NCBI GenBank assembly: GCA_002336405.1
Contig: DDEJ01000161.1
Coordinates: 1-17,447, forward strand
Length of the DNA stretch: 17,447 nucleotides
Direction of reading: 5' to 3'
Origin: Rhodobacteraceae bacterium UBA1957
GTDB lineage: Bacteria; Pseudomonadota; Alphaproteobacteria; Rhodobacterales; Rhodobacteraceae
A program made the position numbers and the translations under genes. Of this stretch, positions 8,237-15,180 are shown one piece after another. Position 1 is the first letter of the stretch. Each line of letters opens with the position of its first letter. Under the pieces are notes generated by a model. That model saw only the letters and a list, made by a program, of their open reading frames with translations. It was not told where the DNA came from and did no database searches.

Positions 8237-8605
8237 TCACACCGCAATAAAAACTAGTTTACCTCCTCCAAAGCAGGGGGGACCCCGCACCTCAGGACGC
8301 TCGTCATCGGTGGACCAGCATGAAACTGGCACAGCTCGCCATATGATGCCCACAATACACAGTAGCGGAGACCCTGCGCTCCGGACGTATTTCCCACCGC
8401 AAAACCCGTCTCCCAACAGGCATACTGCGCAGTCTCTGTCCCCAGAGCCACGCGAGTGGTCCCTGCCGCAGGTATCGAACGCGGCAAAAACCACACCAAG
8501 TTCAGGATCATAAATCTGCGCCGGGCCAATGGAAAACATCCAACCAGCCAACACCACAGCGCCAGCCGCGAGTAATGAAACCAAATACCTCCAGGAACGC
8601 AGCAT
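8237..8605 (-). CDS. Small membrane-anchored hypothetical protein, 122 aa; second half doubtful
   Basis: The ATG at 8605 lies about 20 bases after the start expected from a good promoter (8661-8633) and has GAAGTGA upstream. The first ~27 residues are one hydrophobic segment (YLVSLLAAGAVVLAGWMF), then a plausible IYDPELGVVFAAFDT stretch. After that this frame is rich in Cys, Gly and Arg and looks unnatural. The -1/+1 neighbour frame (8529-8254) reads more evenly through the same DNA and ends in ALEEVN. A frameshift near 8465-8500 would join the two, but I cannot show it. I do not recognise a family. It ends 30 bases before the YcnI-like gene and probably forms one transcript with it, which suggests a copper-related or envelope role by context only. 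Confidence 0.45.
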   Translation of the reverse strand: MLRSWRYLVSLLAAGAVVLAGWMFSIGPAQIYDPELGVVFAAFDTCGRDHSRGSGDRDCAVCLLGDGFCGGKYVRSAGSPLLCIVGIIWRAVPVSCWSTDDERPEVRGPPCFGGGKLVFIAV

Positions 8606-8632
8606 AGAAATCACTTCAATTAAATTTCGATT

Positions 8633-8661
8633 TTTACAGATAATCGCTGTCAAAAAGTCAA
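8633..8661 (-). promoter_or_regulatory. Candidate promoter of the small ORF plus YcnI-like gene
   Basis: On the minus strand TTGACT (8661-8656) and TGTAAA (8638-8633) are separated by exactly 17 bases. Start would be near 8626, about 20 bases before the ATG at 8605. An alternative TTGACA (8654-8649) overlaps it but has no matching -10 box. Confidence 0.5.
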
Positions 8662-8698
8662 TATCAAGGCCAGAACAGGAGCAATTATATCTCTGCAT

Positions 8699-8727
8699 TG
8701 CCCCTGCCCCCCACCTTCGCTATCAAG
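8699..8727 (+). promoter_or_regulatory. Candidate ettA promoter
   Basis: TTGCCC (8699-8704) and TATCAA (8722-8727) are 17 bases apart. Start would lie near 8734, leaving a short leader with AGGAGA at about 8750-8756 before the ATG at 8762. Both boxes deviate from consensus. Confidence 0.35.
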
Positions 8728-8761
8728 CTTCCAATCAGATCATTTACATGAGGAGACCCCA

Positions 8762-10417
8762 ATGGCGGCCTATCAATATGTCTATCACATGGACGGCGTA
8801 TCCAAAACCTATCCGGGTGGTAAAAAATGTTTTGAAAACATACGGCTGTCGTTTTTACCTGGGGTTAAGATCGGGGTCGTCGGGGTCAACGGCTCAGGTA
8901 AATCAACGCTGATGAAAATTATGGCAGGCCTCGACACGGATTTTACCGGCGAGGCATGGTCCGCCGAGGGCGCGAAAGTGGGCTATCTGCCACAGGAACC
9001 GCAACTCGACCGGTCATTGAGCGTGCGTGAAAACGTGATGCTTGGCGTGGCCGGCAAAAAAGCGGTGTTGGACCGCTACAATGAACTGGCAATGAATTAC
9101 TCTGACGAGACAGCCGATGAGATGGCCGCCTTGCAAGATCAGATAGATGCAGAAAACCTGTGGGATTTGGACAGCCAGATCGATGTCAGCATGGAGGCCC
9201 TGCGCTGTCCGGCCGATGACGCAGACATCAATAGCCTATCAGGCGGTGAAAGCCGCCGCGTTGCGCTGTGCAAGCTGCTGTTGGAAGCCCCAGACATGCT
9301 GTTGCTGGATGAACCAACCAACCATTTGGATGCAGAGACAATCGCCTGGCTGCAAAAGCACCTGATCGACTATAAAGGTACGATCCTGATCGTCACTCAT
9401 GACCGCTATTTCCTCGATGATATCACCGGCTGGATTCTGGAATTAGACCGCGGCAGCGGCATTCCCTATGAGGGCAATTACTCAAGCTGGTTGGAGCAAA
9501 AAGCCAAACGCCTGTCGCAAGAATCACGCGAAGATAAATCGAAACAGAAGACGCTGGAACGCGAGCTGGACTGGATGCGTCAAGGTCAGAAAGCCCGTCA
9601 GGCAAAGCAAAAAGCCCGGATAAATGCCTACAACGAGTTAGCGGGCCAATCCGAGCGAGAGAAAATTTCGCGTGCTCAAATCGTCATCCCTAATGGCCAA
9701 CGCCTCGGTGGAAAGGTAATCGAGGTTGCCAACCTTAATAAAGCCATGGGCGACAAACTTTTGGTGGAAGATCTGAGCTTTTCGCTGCCCCCTGGCGGCA
9801 TTGTCGGAGTGATTGGGCCAAACGGTGCCGGCAAATCGACCCTGTTCAAAATGATGACTGGGCAAGAAGAGCCCGATGCAGGCGAGATTGGCTTTGGCGA
9901 TACGGTACAATTGTCATATGTGGATCAATCACGTGACGATCTGGATGCCAATGCCACGGTCTGGGAAGCAATCGGTGATGGTCAGGATATCATTCGGTTG
10001 GGCGATGCTGAGGTCAACTCGCGCGCCTATTGCTCGTCTTTTAACTTCAAGGGCGGAGATCAGCAGAAAAAAGTTGGCCTATTGTCGGGTGGAGAGCGCA
10101 ATCGGGTACATATGGCGCGGCTGCTAAAATCCGGCGGCAATGTGCTTTTGCTTGATGAACCAACAAACGACCTTGATGTGGAAACCCTACGCGCGCTTGA
10201 GGACGCATTGGTTGATTTCGCCGGTTGCGCCGTTGTGATCTCACACGACCGTTTTTTCCTCGACCGTATCTGCACTCATATTCTTGCTTTCGAGGGCGAG
10301 GCCCATGTGGAGTGGTTCGAAGGCAACTTTGAGGATTACGAAGAGGACAAAAAACGTCGTCTTGGAGCCGACGCCCTGGAACCGAAACGAATCAAGCATA
10401 AAAAGTTTATGCGCTAA
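8762..10417 (+). CDS. ettA: Energy-dependent translational throttle protein EttA (ABC-F), 551 aa
   Basis: A cytoplasmic ABC-F ATPase with no membrane part. In studied members EttA binds the ribosomal E site and tunes early elongation to the ATP/ADP ratio. Two complete nucleotide-binding domains are visible. The first has Walker A GVNGSGKST (41-49), signature LSGGE (159-163) and Walker B LLLDEP with TNHLD (180-190). The second has GPNGAGKST (352-360), LSGGE (441-445) and LLLDEPTNDLD (462-472). A charged Lys/Arg/Gln helix-rich linker (about 245-305) between them is the P-site tRNA interaction motif. The inserted arm of EttA lies at about 95-140. Length is close to the 555 of E. coli. AGGAGA precedes the ATG. 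Confidence 0.95.
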   Translation: MAAYQYVYHMDGVSKTYPGGKKCFENIRLSFLPGVKIGVVGVNGSGKSTLMKIMAGLDTDFTGEAWSAEGAKVGYLPQEPQLDRSLSVRENVMLGVAGKKAVLDRYNELAMNYSDETADEMAALQDQIDAENLWDLDSQIDVSMEALRCPADDADINSLSGGESRRVALCKLLLEAPDMLLLDEPTNHLDAETIAWLQKHLIDYKGTILIVTHDRYFLDDITGWILELDRGSGIPYEGNYSSWLEQKAKRLSQESREDKSKQKTLERELDWMRQGQKARQAKQKARINAYNELAGQSEREKISRAQIVIPNGQRLGGKVIEVANLNKAMGDKLLVEDLSFSLPPGGIVGVIGPNGAGKSTLFKMMTGQEEPDAGEIGFGDTVQLSYVDQSRDDLDANATVWEAIGDGQDIIRLGDAEVNSRAYCSSFNFKGGDQQKKVGLLSGGERNRVHMARLLKSGGNVLLLDEPTNDLDVETLRALEDALVDFAGCAVVISHDRFFLDRICTHILAFEGEAHVEWFEGNFEDYEEDKKRRLGADALEPKRIKHKKFMR

Positions 10418-10438
10418 CCGGAAATTCCCTGCTTTCCA

Positions 10439-10490
10439 ACGCCTTTCATATTGTTTTTTACAGTATGGAAGGTCGTTTTTACGCCTTTCA
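10439..10490 (+). repeat. Direct repeat ACGCCTTTCA, two copies 42 bases apart
   Basis: ACGCCTTTCA occurs at 10439-10448 and 10481-10490, a spacing of 42 bases or about four helical turns. Both lie in the gap upstream of the cold-shock gene. They could be a pair of protein-binding sites. With only two copies of ten bases, chance cannot be excluded. Confidence 0.5.
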
Positions 10491-10531
10491 GAACGATGAT
10501 TGCACCATGAAAGACGGTATTTGTGTAGAAA

Positions 10532-10572
10532 AAAATGCTTGCAATTAGGCGCTGATGATTGAAAATGCTTGC
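10532..10572 (+). repeat. Direct repeat AAAATGCTTGC, two copies 30 bases apart
   Basis: AAAATGCTTGC occurs at 10532-10542 and 10562-10572. A related short repeat, GATGATTG, is at 10495-10502 and 10554-10561. The identical 11-mers lie about three helical turns apart in the likely promoter or leader region of the cold-shock gene. They may be a binding-site pair or a small local duplication. Confidence 0.55.
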
Positions 10573-10677
10573 CTTTATCCCAAACGAATGCGATTACGGA
10601 CCAGCAATTGTATTCTTTTTCGACCACTGTCTCCCGTTTTACCGGCGTTCAGTCTTTCGATCCAGACGACAAGCCGG

Positions 10678-10700
10678 GCTGTCGCACCTCTGCGGACAGC
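10678..10700 (+). promoter_or_regulatory. Hairpin directly upstream of the cold-shock gene's ribosome binding site
   Basis: GCTGTCGCA (10678-10686) pairs with TGCGGACAGC (10691-10700) with one bulged base and a CCTC loop. The stem ends 7 bases before AGGAGA (10708-10713). Such a structure in a cold-shock leader could modulate ribosome access with temperature. That function is inferred. Confidence 0.45.
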
Positions 10701-10721
10701 AACTTACAGGAGACTACGGAT

Positions 10722-10928
10722 ATGGCCACAGGCACCGTAAAATGGTTTAACACAACTAAAGGCTTCGGCTTTATCGCACCAGACGGCGGAAGCCGCGATG
10801 TTTTCGTACACATTTCTGCTGTTGAGCGCGCCGGTCTGACTGGCCTGAGCGACGACCAGAAAGTAACGTTTGATGTTGAAGCTGGCCGCGACGGTCGCGA
10901 AAGCGCAACAAATATCGCTCTTGCGTAA
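10722..10928 (+). CDS. Cold-shock protein, CspA family (68 aa)
   Basis: A single cold-shock domain that binds single-stranded RNA and DNA and acts as an RNA chaperone. The RNA-binding motifs are KGFGFI (13-18, RNP1) and VFVHI (27-31, RNP2), with the typical TGTVKWFN start. Length is standard. The ATG at 10722 is preceded by AGGAGA at 10708-10713. Longer upstream starts would add unrelated leader sequence. It has its own long leader and a strong terminator, so it is a single-gene unit. Whether it is cold-induced cannot be told; many Csp paralogues are not. Confidence 0.95.
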   Translation: MATGTVKWFNTTKGFGFIAPDGGSRDVFVHISAVERAGLTGLSDDQKVTFDVEAGRDGRESATNIALA

Positions 10929-10962
10929 CGCAAAGCCCGCGATCTAGCCGCGTTTAAAACTG

Positions 10963-10995
10963 AAAATCAGGCTATAACGATAGCCTGATTTTTTT
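10963..10995 (+). terminator. Intrinsic terminator of the cold-shock gene
   Basis: AAAATCAGGCTAT (10963-10975) and ATAGCCTGATTTT (10980-10992) form a perfect 13-bp stem around the loop AACG. A run of seven T spans 10989-10995. It starts 35 bases after the stop codon. On the opposite strand the T run is weaker, but the stem could also help end pssA transcripts arriving from the right. Confidence 0.93.
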
Positions 10996-11121
10996 ATTTC
11001 TGGCCTCAAACTTGCCAAGAAATTTCACTTTTCCCCGCCAAAACATAGTCACTAATCCAATGAGAAGAGAAACGCCGCTTGCAGCAAAGCTGCTATCTAT
11101 TCTGACGTAAGGGCGAGACCC

Positions 11122-11871
11122 CTAAAAGCCTTTGTAAACCGTCGTTTTTCCCATCACGATGGTCCAGATTACCAGCACCACATACCCCAAACAAAACCCA
11201 ATCAAAGTGATCCACGCATAGTTAAGAATAGCAGCGCCAAGAAAGGCAAACGCGACCAAAAAATACTTTACATTGTCGCGCGAAATACTCACCAACTTAA
11301 ACGACCATGTAGGGATTTGACTGATCATCAGCAAGCCAATCAGCACCATATGCGCGCAAATCACTAAAGTAGGCAGTAAATCTGCGTCGTCCATGGCAAA
11401 CGATAAAAACATCGGTAACATTACCAAAAGTGCACCGGCAGGGGCTGGCACGCCCACAAAATAGCCACTGTTGTCCACCTCCAGATCAGACTTACTGGTA
11501 ACATTGAACCGAGCGAGCCTGATGACACAGCACACTGCAAAAATCTGGACAGATATCCAACCCAGACGCGGCATATCTTGCAGTGCCCAAAAATAAAGTA
11601 CCATCGGGGGGGCGACGCCAAAGTTTAGAAAATCTGCCAGTGAGTCCAACTCAGCGCCCATTTTACTATCGCTATTAAACAGTCGGGCGACGCGGCCATC
11701 CAAACCATCCAATACGCAGGCCAGTAAAATCAACTGAACAGCGCGTTCGTGACTGCCTTGGAACCCCAGCTTGATCGCAGTCAACCCAAGGCAGATCGCC
11801 GCAACCGTCAGCATGTTGGGCAGCAATTGAAACAGCGTCACTTCAGTTTTGATTTTTTCGGGCTTACCCAA
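11122..11871 (-). CDS. pssA: CDP-diacylglycerol--serine O-phosphatidyltransferase, 249 aa
   Basis: Makes phosphatidylserine from CDP-diacylglycerol and serine in the inner membrane. The complete CDP-alcohol phosphotransferase motif is visible: D55-x-x-D58-G59-x-x-A62-R63, eight residues, G72-x3-D76-x3-D80. Several hydrophobic segments follow, as in the integral membrane (Bacillus-type) enzyme rather than the soluble E. coli one. The best start is a TTG at 11871, three bases after the psd stop. It keeps the FQLLPNMLT start seen in relatives and implies translational coupling. A GTG ten codons on is the alternative. The product is the substrate of Psd, encoded just upstream. Confidence 0.93.
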   Translation of the reverse strand: MGKPEKIKTEVTLFQLLPNMLTVAAICLGLTAIKLGFQGSHERAVQLILLACVLDGLDGRVARLFNSDSKMGAELDSLADFLNFGVAPPMVLYFWALQDMPRLGWISVQIFAVCCVIRLARFNVTSKSDLEVDNSGYFVGVPAPAGALLVMLPMFLSFAMDDADLLPTLVICAHMVLIGLLMISQIPTWSFKLVSISRDNVKYFLVAFAFLGAAILNYAWITLIGFCLGYVVLVIWTIVMGKTTVYKGF

Positions 11872-11874
11872 CCG

Positions 11875-12567
11875 CTATTCCGTCCTTGCACTACGTGCGG
11901 GTTCATCCGCTGTTAAATCAGCAATCACCGTCTCGCCGGCGATCATTGACTGACCGACGCTGACCATGGGCTGTACGCCATCGGGCAGGTATACATCCAC
12001 GCGAGATCCAAACCGGATCAAGCCAAAACGTTCGCCCGTACCCAACGCTTGTGACCGCGTCACAAAGCACACAATCCGGCGCGCTACCAATCCGGCGATC
12101 TGTACCACCGCAATCTGACGACCATCGGCAATTTTTATCGCCAAACTGTTTCGTTCGTTATCAACACTGGCCTTGTCCAGCGACGCATTGAGATATTTCC
12201 CCGCGCGATAGGCAATACTGACCACCTCGCCGGCAATCGGCGCCCTGTTCACATGACAGTTGAACACATTCATAAACACACTTACCCGCGTCAGGGCATC
12301 TGAAGACATGCCCAGTTCCTCGGGCGGCACCGCTTTTTCAATCAGTGAAATGATGCCGTCTGCAGGGCTGACCAACAACCCCTCGCGTTCGGGGGTTGTG
12401 CGTTTAGGGTCACGAAAAAAATAGTAACACCAGATAGTTAAGCCAACCCCACCCCAACCAAGCCAGTCTGAAATTAAAAACAGACCCGCAGTAATAATTG
12501 CGAAAATCAACACGAATTTGATACCTTCGCGGTGCATGGGCTTAATAAATGTTTCAAGCATTGTCAT
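11875..12567 (-). CDS. psd: Phosphatidylserine decarboxylase proenzyme, short type, 230 aa
   Basis: Converts phosphatidylserine to phosphatidylethanolamine. It is made as a proenzyme that cleaves itself to create a pyruvoyl cofactor. The cleavage Gly-Ser is seen in [12 protein letters not shown] (G187-S188). Two membrane segments lie near residues 17-50, and SPADG (68-72) and [11 protein letters not shown] are typical of the family. The ~230-residue length fits the short (archaeal/alphaproteobacterial) class. ATG 12567 and ATG 12561 are close together and neither has a good ribosome binding site. pssA follows at once in the same transcript; the 188-base gap upstream holds no clear promoter. 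Confidence 0.94.
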   Translation of the reverse strand: MTMLETFIKPMHREGIKFVLIFAIITAGLFLISDWLGWGGVGLTIWCYYFFRDPKRTTPEREGLLVSPADGIISLIEKAVPPEELGMSSDALTRVSVFMNVFNCHVNRAPIAGEVVSIAYRAGKYLNASLDKASVDNERNSLAIKIADGRQIAVVQIAGLVARRIVCFVTRSQALGTGERFGLIRFGSRVDVYLPDGVQPMVSVGQSMIAGETVIADLTADEPARSARTE

Positions 12568-12755
12568 AAAAGCTAGACCCGATCTTTCAGTTTAGGTACG
12601 GCAGGATTTTTGCCTACTGCGCCGAGGCGCATTATTCAAGCCACTTATACCATAGTGACCCCACCAAAGCGCCCCAAATGCCGTCCAGAACCGCACTGTC
12701 TGGTCGACACCAACGCCCAAAACCGACCAAGCCACAGACATCTTGCACTGGGCAA

Positions 12756-13838
12756 TCAGTCCAGGTGAAAACCTGGTGTTGATTGAGACAAAGCGTTTTC
12801 TTCGGCATCCATATCTTCCGCAATAGCATCAAACAACGGCGTTGTCATATAGCGCTCGCCAGTATCGGGCATCATGCAAAGGATAACTGACCCCGGCGCG
12901 GCCTTGGCCGCCACCTTCATTGCTACAGCAAAGGAAGAGCCCCCCGATATACCTGTCATAATCCCCTCTTTACGCGCCAAATTATGCGCCCATTCCAGAC
13001 CTTCACCGCCAGTGATTGGGATCAATTCGTCATAGTTTTTATTGTCCAGCGTCTCCTGAAGCACCAGAGGAATAAAATCCGGGGTCCAGCCTTGAATCGG
13101 ATGCGGTTCGAACGCCGGATGACTGCTTGCAGGGGCCCCGCCCTCGCCGCGTGGCTGACCTATGCCACTTTCTATCAGCGCGGCATTTGCCGGCTCTGTC
13201 AGGATTATTTTTGTCTCTGGGCGGCTGCGGCGCAAAACTCTTGCAACCCCCGTCACAGTGCCACCTGTGCCATAGCCTGTAACAAAATAATCAAGCCTGT
13301 CACCGGCAAAATCGGCGATTATTTCTGGACCTGTGGTCGTCTCGTGAATATCAGCGTTGGCGTTGCTCTCAAATTGCTGAGCGAGAAACCAGCCGTTGGC
13401 TTTCGCCAATTCGACTGCCTTTTGGTACATCCCAAGCCCCTTCGCCGCCCGCGGCGTCAACACGACTTTGGCCCCCAACATCCGCATCAATTTACGGCGT
13501 TCAATGGAAAAACTATCCGCCATTGTCACCACCAACGGATACCCTTTTTGTGCGCAGACCATCGCCAAACCAATACCAGTGTTGCCGCTGGTCGCCTCAA
13601 CGACTGTCTGGCCAGGTTTTAGGCTGCCATCACGCTCGGCAGCTTCGATGATATTCAGTGCAAGGCGGTCTTTTACCGATCCCGCAGGATTGAAAAACTC
13701 GGCCTTGACATAAATTCTGACACCTGCGGGGGCCAGATTATTAATGCGAATACACGGCGTGTTTCCGACTGTATCCAGCACAGAGTCATACGTCCGACCC
13801 AAACCTTCTGTTGAACGGATGTTTTCACTTATGGTCAT
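12756..13838 (-). CDS. cysK: Cysteine synthase A, long form (360 aa)
   Basis: A PLP enzyme that forms cysteine from O-acetylserine and sulfide in the cytoplasm. K56 in NPAGSVKDR is the cofactor lysine. SGNTG (84-88) is the substrate loop and GTGGT (190-194) binds the PLP phosphate. It is some 40 residues longer than E. coli CysK, with an extra ~12 residues at the N-terminus and a C-terminal tail after the TTPLF segment. I recall this long form in Rhodobacterales. AAGGGG precedes the ATG. A GNAT gene lies 138 bases upstream on the same strand. I saw no T-box or other riboswitch in front of it. Confidence 0.94.
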   Translation of the reverse strand: MTISENIRSTEGLGRTYDSVLDTVGNTPCIRINNLAPAGVRIYVKAEFFNPAGSVKDRLALNIIEAAERDGSLKPGQTVVEATSGNTGIGLAMVCAQKGYPLVVTMADSFSIERRKLMRMLGAKVVLTPRAAKGLGMYQKAVELAKANGWFLAQQFESNANADIHETTTGPEIIADFAGDRLDYFVTGYGTGGTVTGVARVLRRSRPETKIILTEPANAALIESGIGQPRGEGGAPASSHPAFEPHPIQGWTPDFIPLVLQETLDNKNYDELIPITGGEGLEWAHNLARKEGIMTGISGGSSFAVAMKVAAKAAPGSVILCMMPDTGERYMTTPLFDAIAEDMDAEENALSQSTPGFHLD

Positions 13839-13976
13839 AACAGCCCCTTGCTTTGATAAATCATGGAAGTTTTGCTATTGGTGCAAACTACAAGGCAGCA
13901 ACCATTTGATCAATGTATTTCACGGCACATTCAGCGACACGAACGGTAAAAAAGTCACAAGCAGTCCTGTTGAAAT

Positions 13977-14468
13977 TCACGGATCACGCACCGATTGCAC
14001 TGGGCCACAAACTCCCAACCAGGCGTCTGGTAAAATTGACAACCCCAGAACCCTGTCGGGGTTGGTTGGGGGGGGCATCACCACATCATTGAGCTTTTCA
14101 AAGCCAAAGCGCTGGTAGTAGGGCCCATCCCCAACCAGCAGAACCCGCTGCCATCCCTGGCTGGCCGCCAGCGCCAAACTGTCACGGATCAACGCGCCGC
14201 CCAAACCTTCACCCTGCCGGGTCGGATGCACCGCAACCGGCCCCAAAAGCAGTGCTTCATGACATCCCACGACGATCGGCCAATAGCGGATCGCCCCCCC
14301 CAAAATATCACCCGGGTCGCGCGCAACCATCGACAGGCCCACCACCGGCGCAACCTGATCTCGCAAACGATATGAGGACAGCGCCTCACGGCCTGGCGCA
14401 AAGCACAGATCATAGAGCGCCTCTACCTCCCACCAGTCTGCCTGCTGTTCCTGTTTGAACTGATACAC
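13977..14468 (-). CDS. GNAT-family N-acetyltransferase (YhbS-like), 163 aa
   Basis: Transfers an acetyl group from acetyl-CoA to an unknown acceptor. The acetyl-CoA loop is R84-Q-G-E-G-L-G90 in VHPTRQGEGLGGALI, followed by the YYQRFGF (117-123) strand-helix that marks motif B. The overall pattern resembles the YhbS group (COG3153). The start is a GTG at 14468 with GAGG ten bases upstream. No substrate can be named. It is 138 bases upstream of cysK on the same strand and divergent from the flavin-reductase-like gene, with 78 bases between the two starts. An acetyl-group link with cysteine synthesis (O-acetylserine) would be speculation: the family is not CysE. Confidence 0.87.
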   Translation of the reverse strand: MYQFKQEQQADWWEVEALYDLCFAPGREALSSYRLRDQVAPVVGLSMVARDPGDILGGAIRYWPIVVGCHEALLLGPVAVHPTRQGEGLGGALIRDSLALAASQGWQRVLLVGDGPYYQRFGFEKLNDVVMPPPTNPDRVLGLSILPDAWLGVCGPVQSVRDP

Positions 14469-14546
14469 CAGCTGCGCGCCTCAACATTTATCGCTGGCAA
14501 CCGCCCTAACACGCTCCTATTGAGAGGGCAAACAGGAGACAGAGTA

Positions 14547-15152
14547 ATGTTTTACAAACCACAAGACGGACACGGTCTGCCACACAACCCCTTCAATGCC
14601 ATCGTCACCCCCCGCCCAATCGGCTGGATTTCATCACGCGATACCGATGGGAATGACAATTTAGCCCCCTATTCATTTTTCAACGCGGTCGCCTATGTCC
14701 CCCCTCAGGTGATGTTTTCCTCTACCGGGCAAAAGCCCGACCGCGAGGGGACGAAAGACAGCGTAAGCAACATTCGCGACACTGGCGTTTTTTGTGTCAA
14801 TATCGTTGAATATGCAATGCGCGATGCGATGAATGCCAGCTCGGCCACTGTGAATAAAAACATTGATGAATTCGCCCGAGCAAAGTTGGAAAAAACCCCC
14901 TGTGAAACGATCGACTGCGCCCGAGTATCAGGCACACCAGCCGCTTTAGAATGCAAACTGACACAGATTTTACAACTGCCTGGCGCCGCAAACTTCGCCG
15001 TGTTCGGCGAAGTGACCGGCATTCACATGCGCGACGATTGCCTCAGCGATGGGCTGTTTGATATCACACGCTTTCATCCGCTCGCGCGGCTTGGATATCG
15101 CGATTACACCCGTGTCACCGATATATTCTCGTTGTCGCGCCCAGACGATTGA
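14547..15152 (+). CDS. Flavin-reductase-like FMN-binding split-barrel protein (DIM6/NTAB family), 201 aa
   Basis: Resembles the flavin reductase-like domain that binds FMN in a split barrel. TPRPIGWISSRD near residue 25-36, APYSFFNAVAYVPPQVMFSS near 48-67, and later VFCVNIVEY and FAVFGEVTGIHM are the family's typical blocks. Members reduce flavin for partner oxygenases or act as uncharacterised flavoproteins; no partner monooxygenase is next to it. The ATG at 14547 has AGGAGA eight bases upstream, better than the TTG at 14520. It converges on the SulP gene with 28 bases between stops. Confidence 0.88.
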   Translation: MFYKPQDGHGLPHNPFNAIVTPRPIGWISSRDTDGNDNLAPYSFFNAVAYVPPQVMFSSTGQKPDREGTKDSVSNIRDTGVFCVNIVEYAMRDAMNASSATVNKNIDEFARAKLEKTPCETIDCARVSGTPAALECKLTQILQLPGAANFAVFGEVTGIHMRDDCLSDGLFDITRFHPLARLGYRDYTRVTDIFSLSRPDD

Positions 15153-15180
15153 GCTTGGGCATCTCAACTGTGTATGCCGC

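Larger units (their letters stand above)
10418..10721 (+). other. 304-base gap: end of ettA transcript and long leader of the cold-shock gene
   Basis: No gene is seen. The stretch is AT-rich in its first half and has several short direct repeats (listed separately), a weak stem CATATTG/CAGTATG around a T run at about 10446-10465, and a hairpin just before the cold-shock gene's ribosome binding site. Long structured leaders are known for cspA-type mRNAs. I could not fix a promoter; TTGCAA at 10539-10544 and TTGCCT at 10569-10574 are possible -35 boxes without clear partners. Confidence 0.5.

Noticed and set aside
11081..11093. GCAGC-AAA-GCTGC hairpin just after pssA as its terminator
   Set aside because: A 5-bp stem without a T run is too weak; the 13-bp hairpin at 10963-10995 is a better end for both directions.
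12620..12632. GCGCC-GA-GGCGC palindrome before psd
   Set aside because: The loop is only two bases and no T run follows, so it supports neither a terminator nor a recognisable operator.
12632..12832. 66-residue minus frame overlapping the cysK 3' end and the gap before psd
   Set aside because: No ribosome binding site, half of it overlaps cysK, and its Trp/Cys-rich sequence is unlike a protein.
12984..13622. 212-residue open frame on plus inside cysK
   Set aside because: cysK has all catalytic motifs on the other strand; this frame has a Cys/Arg/His-rich composition typical of an antisense shadow.
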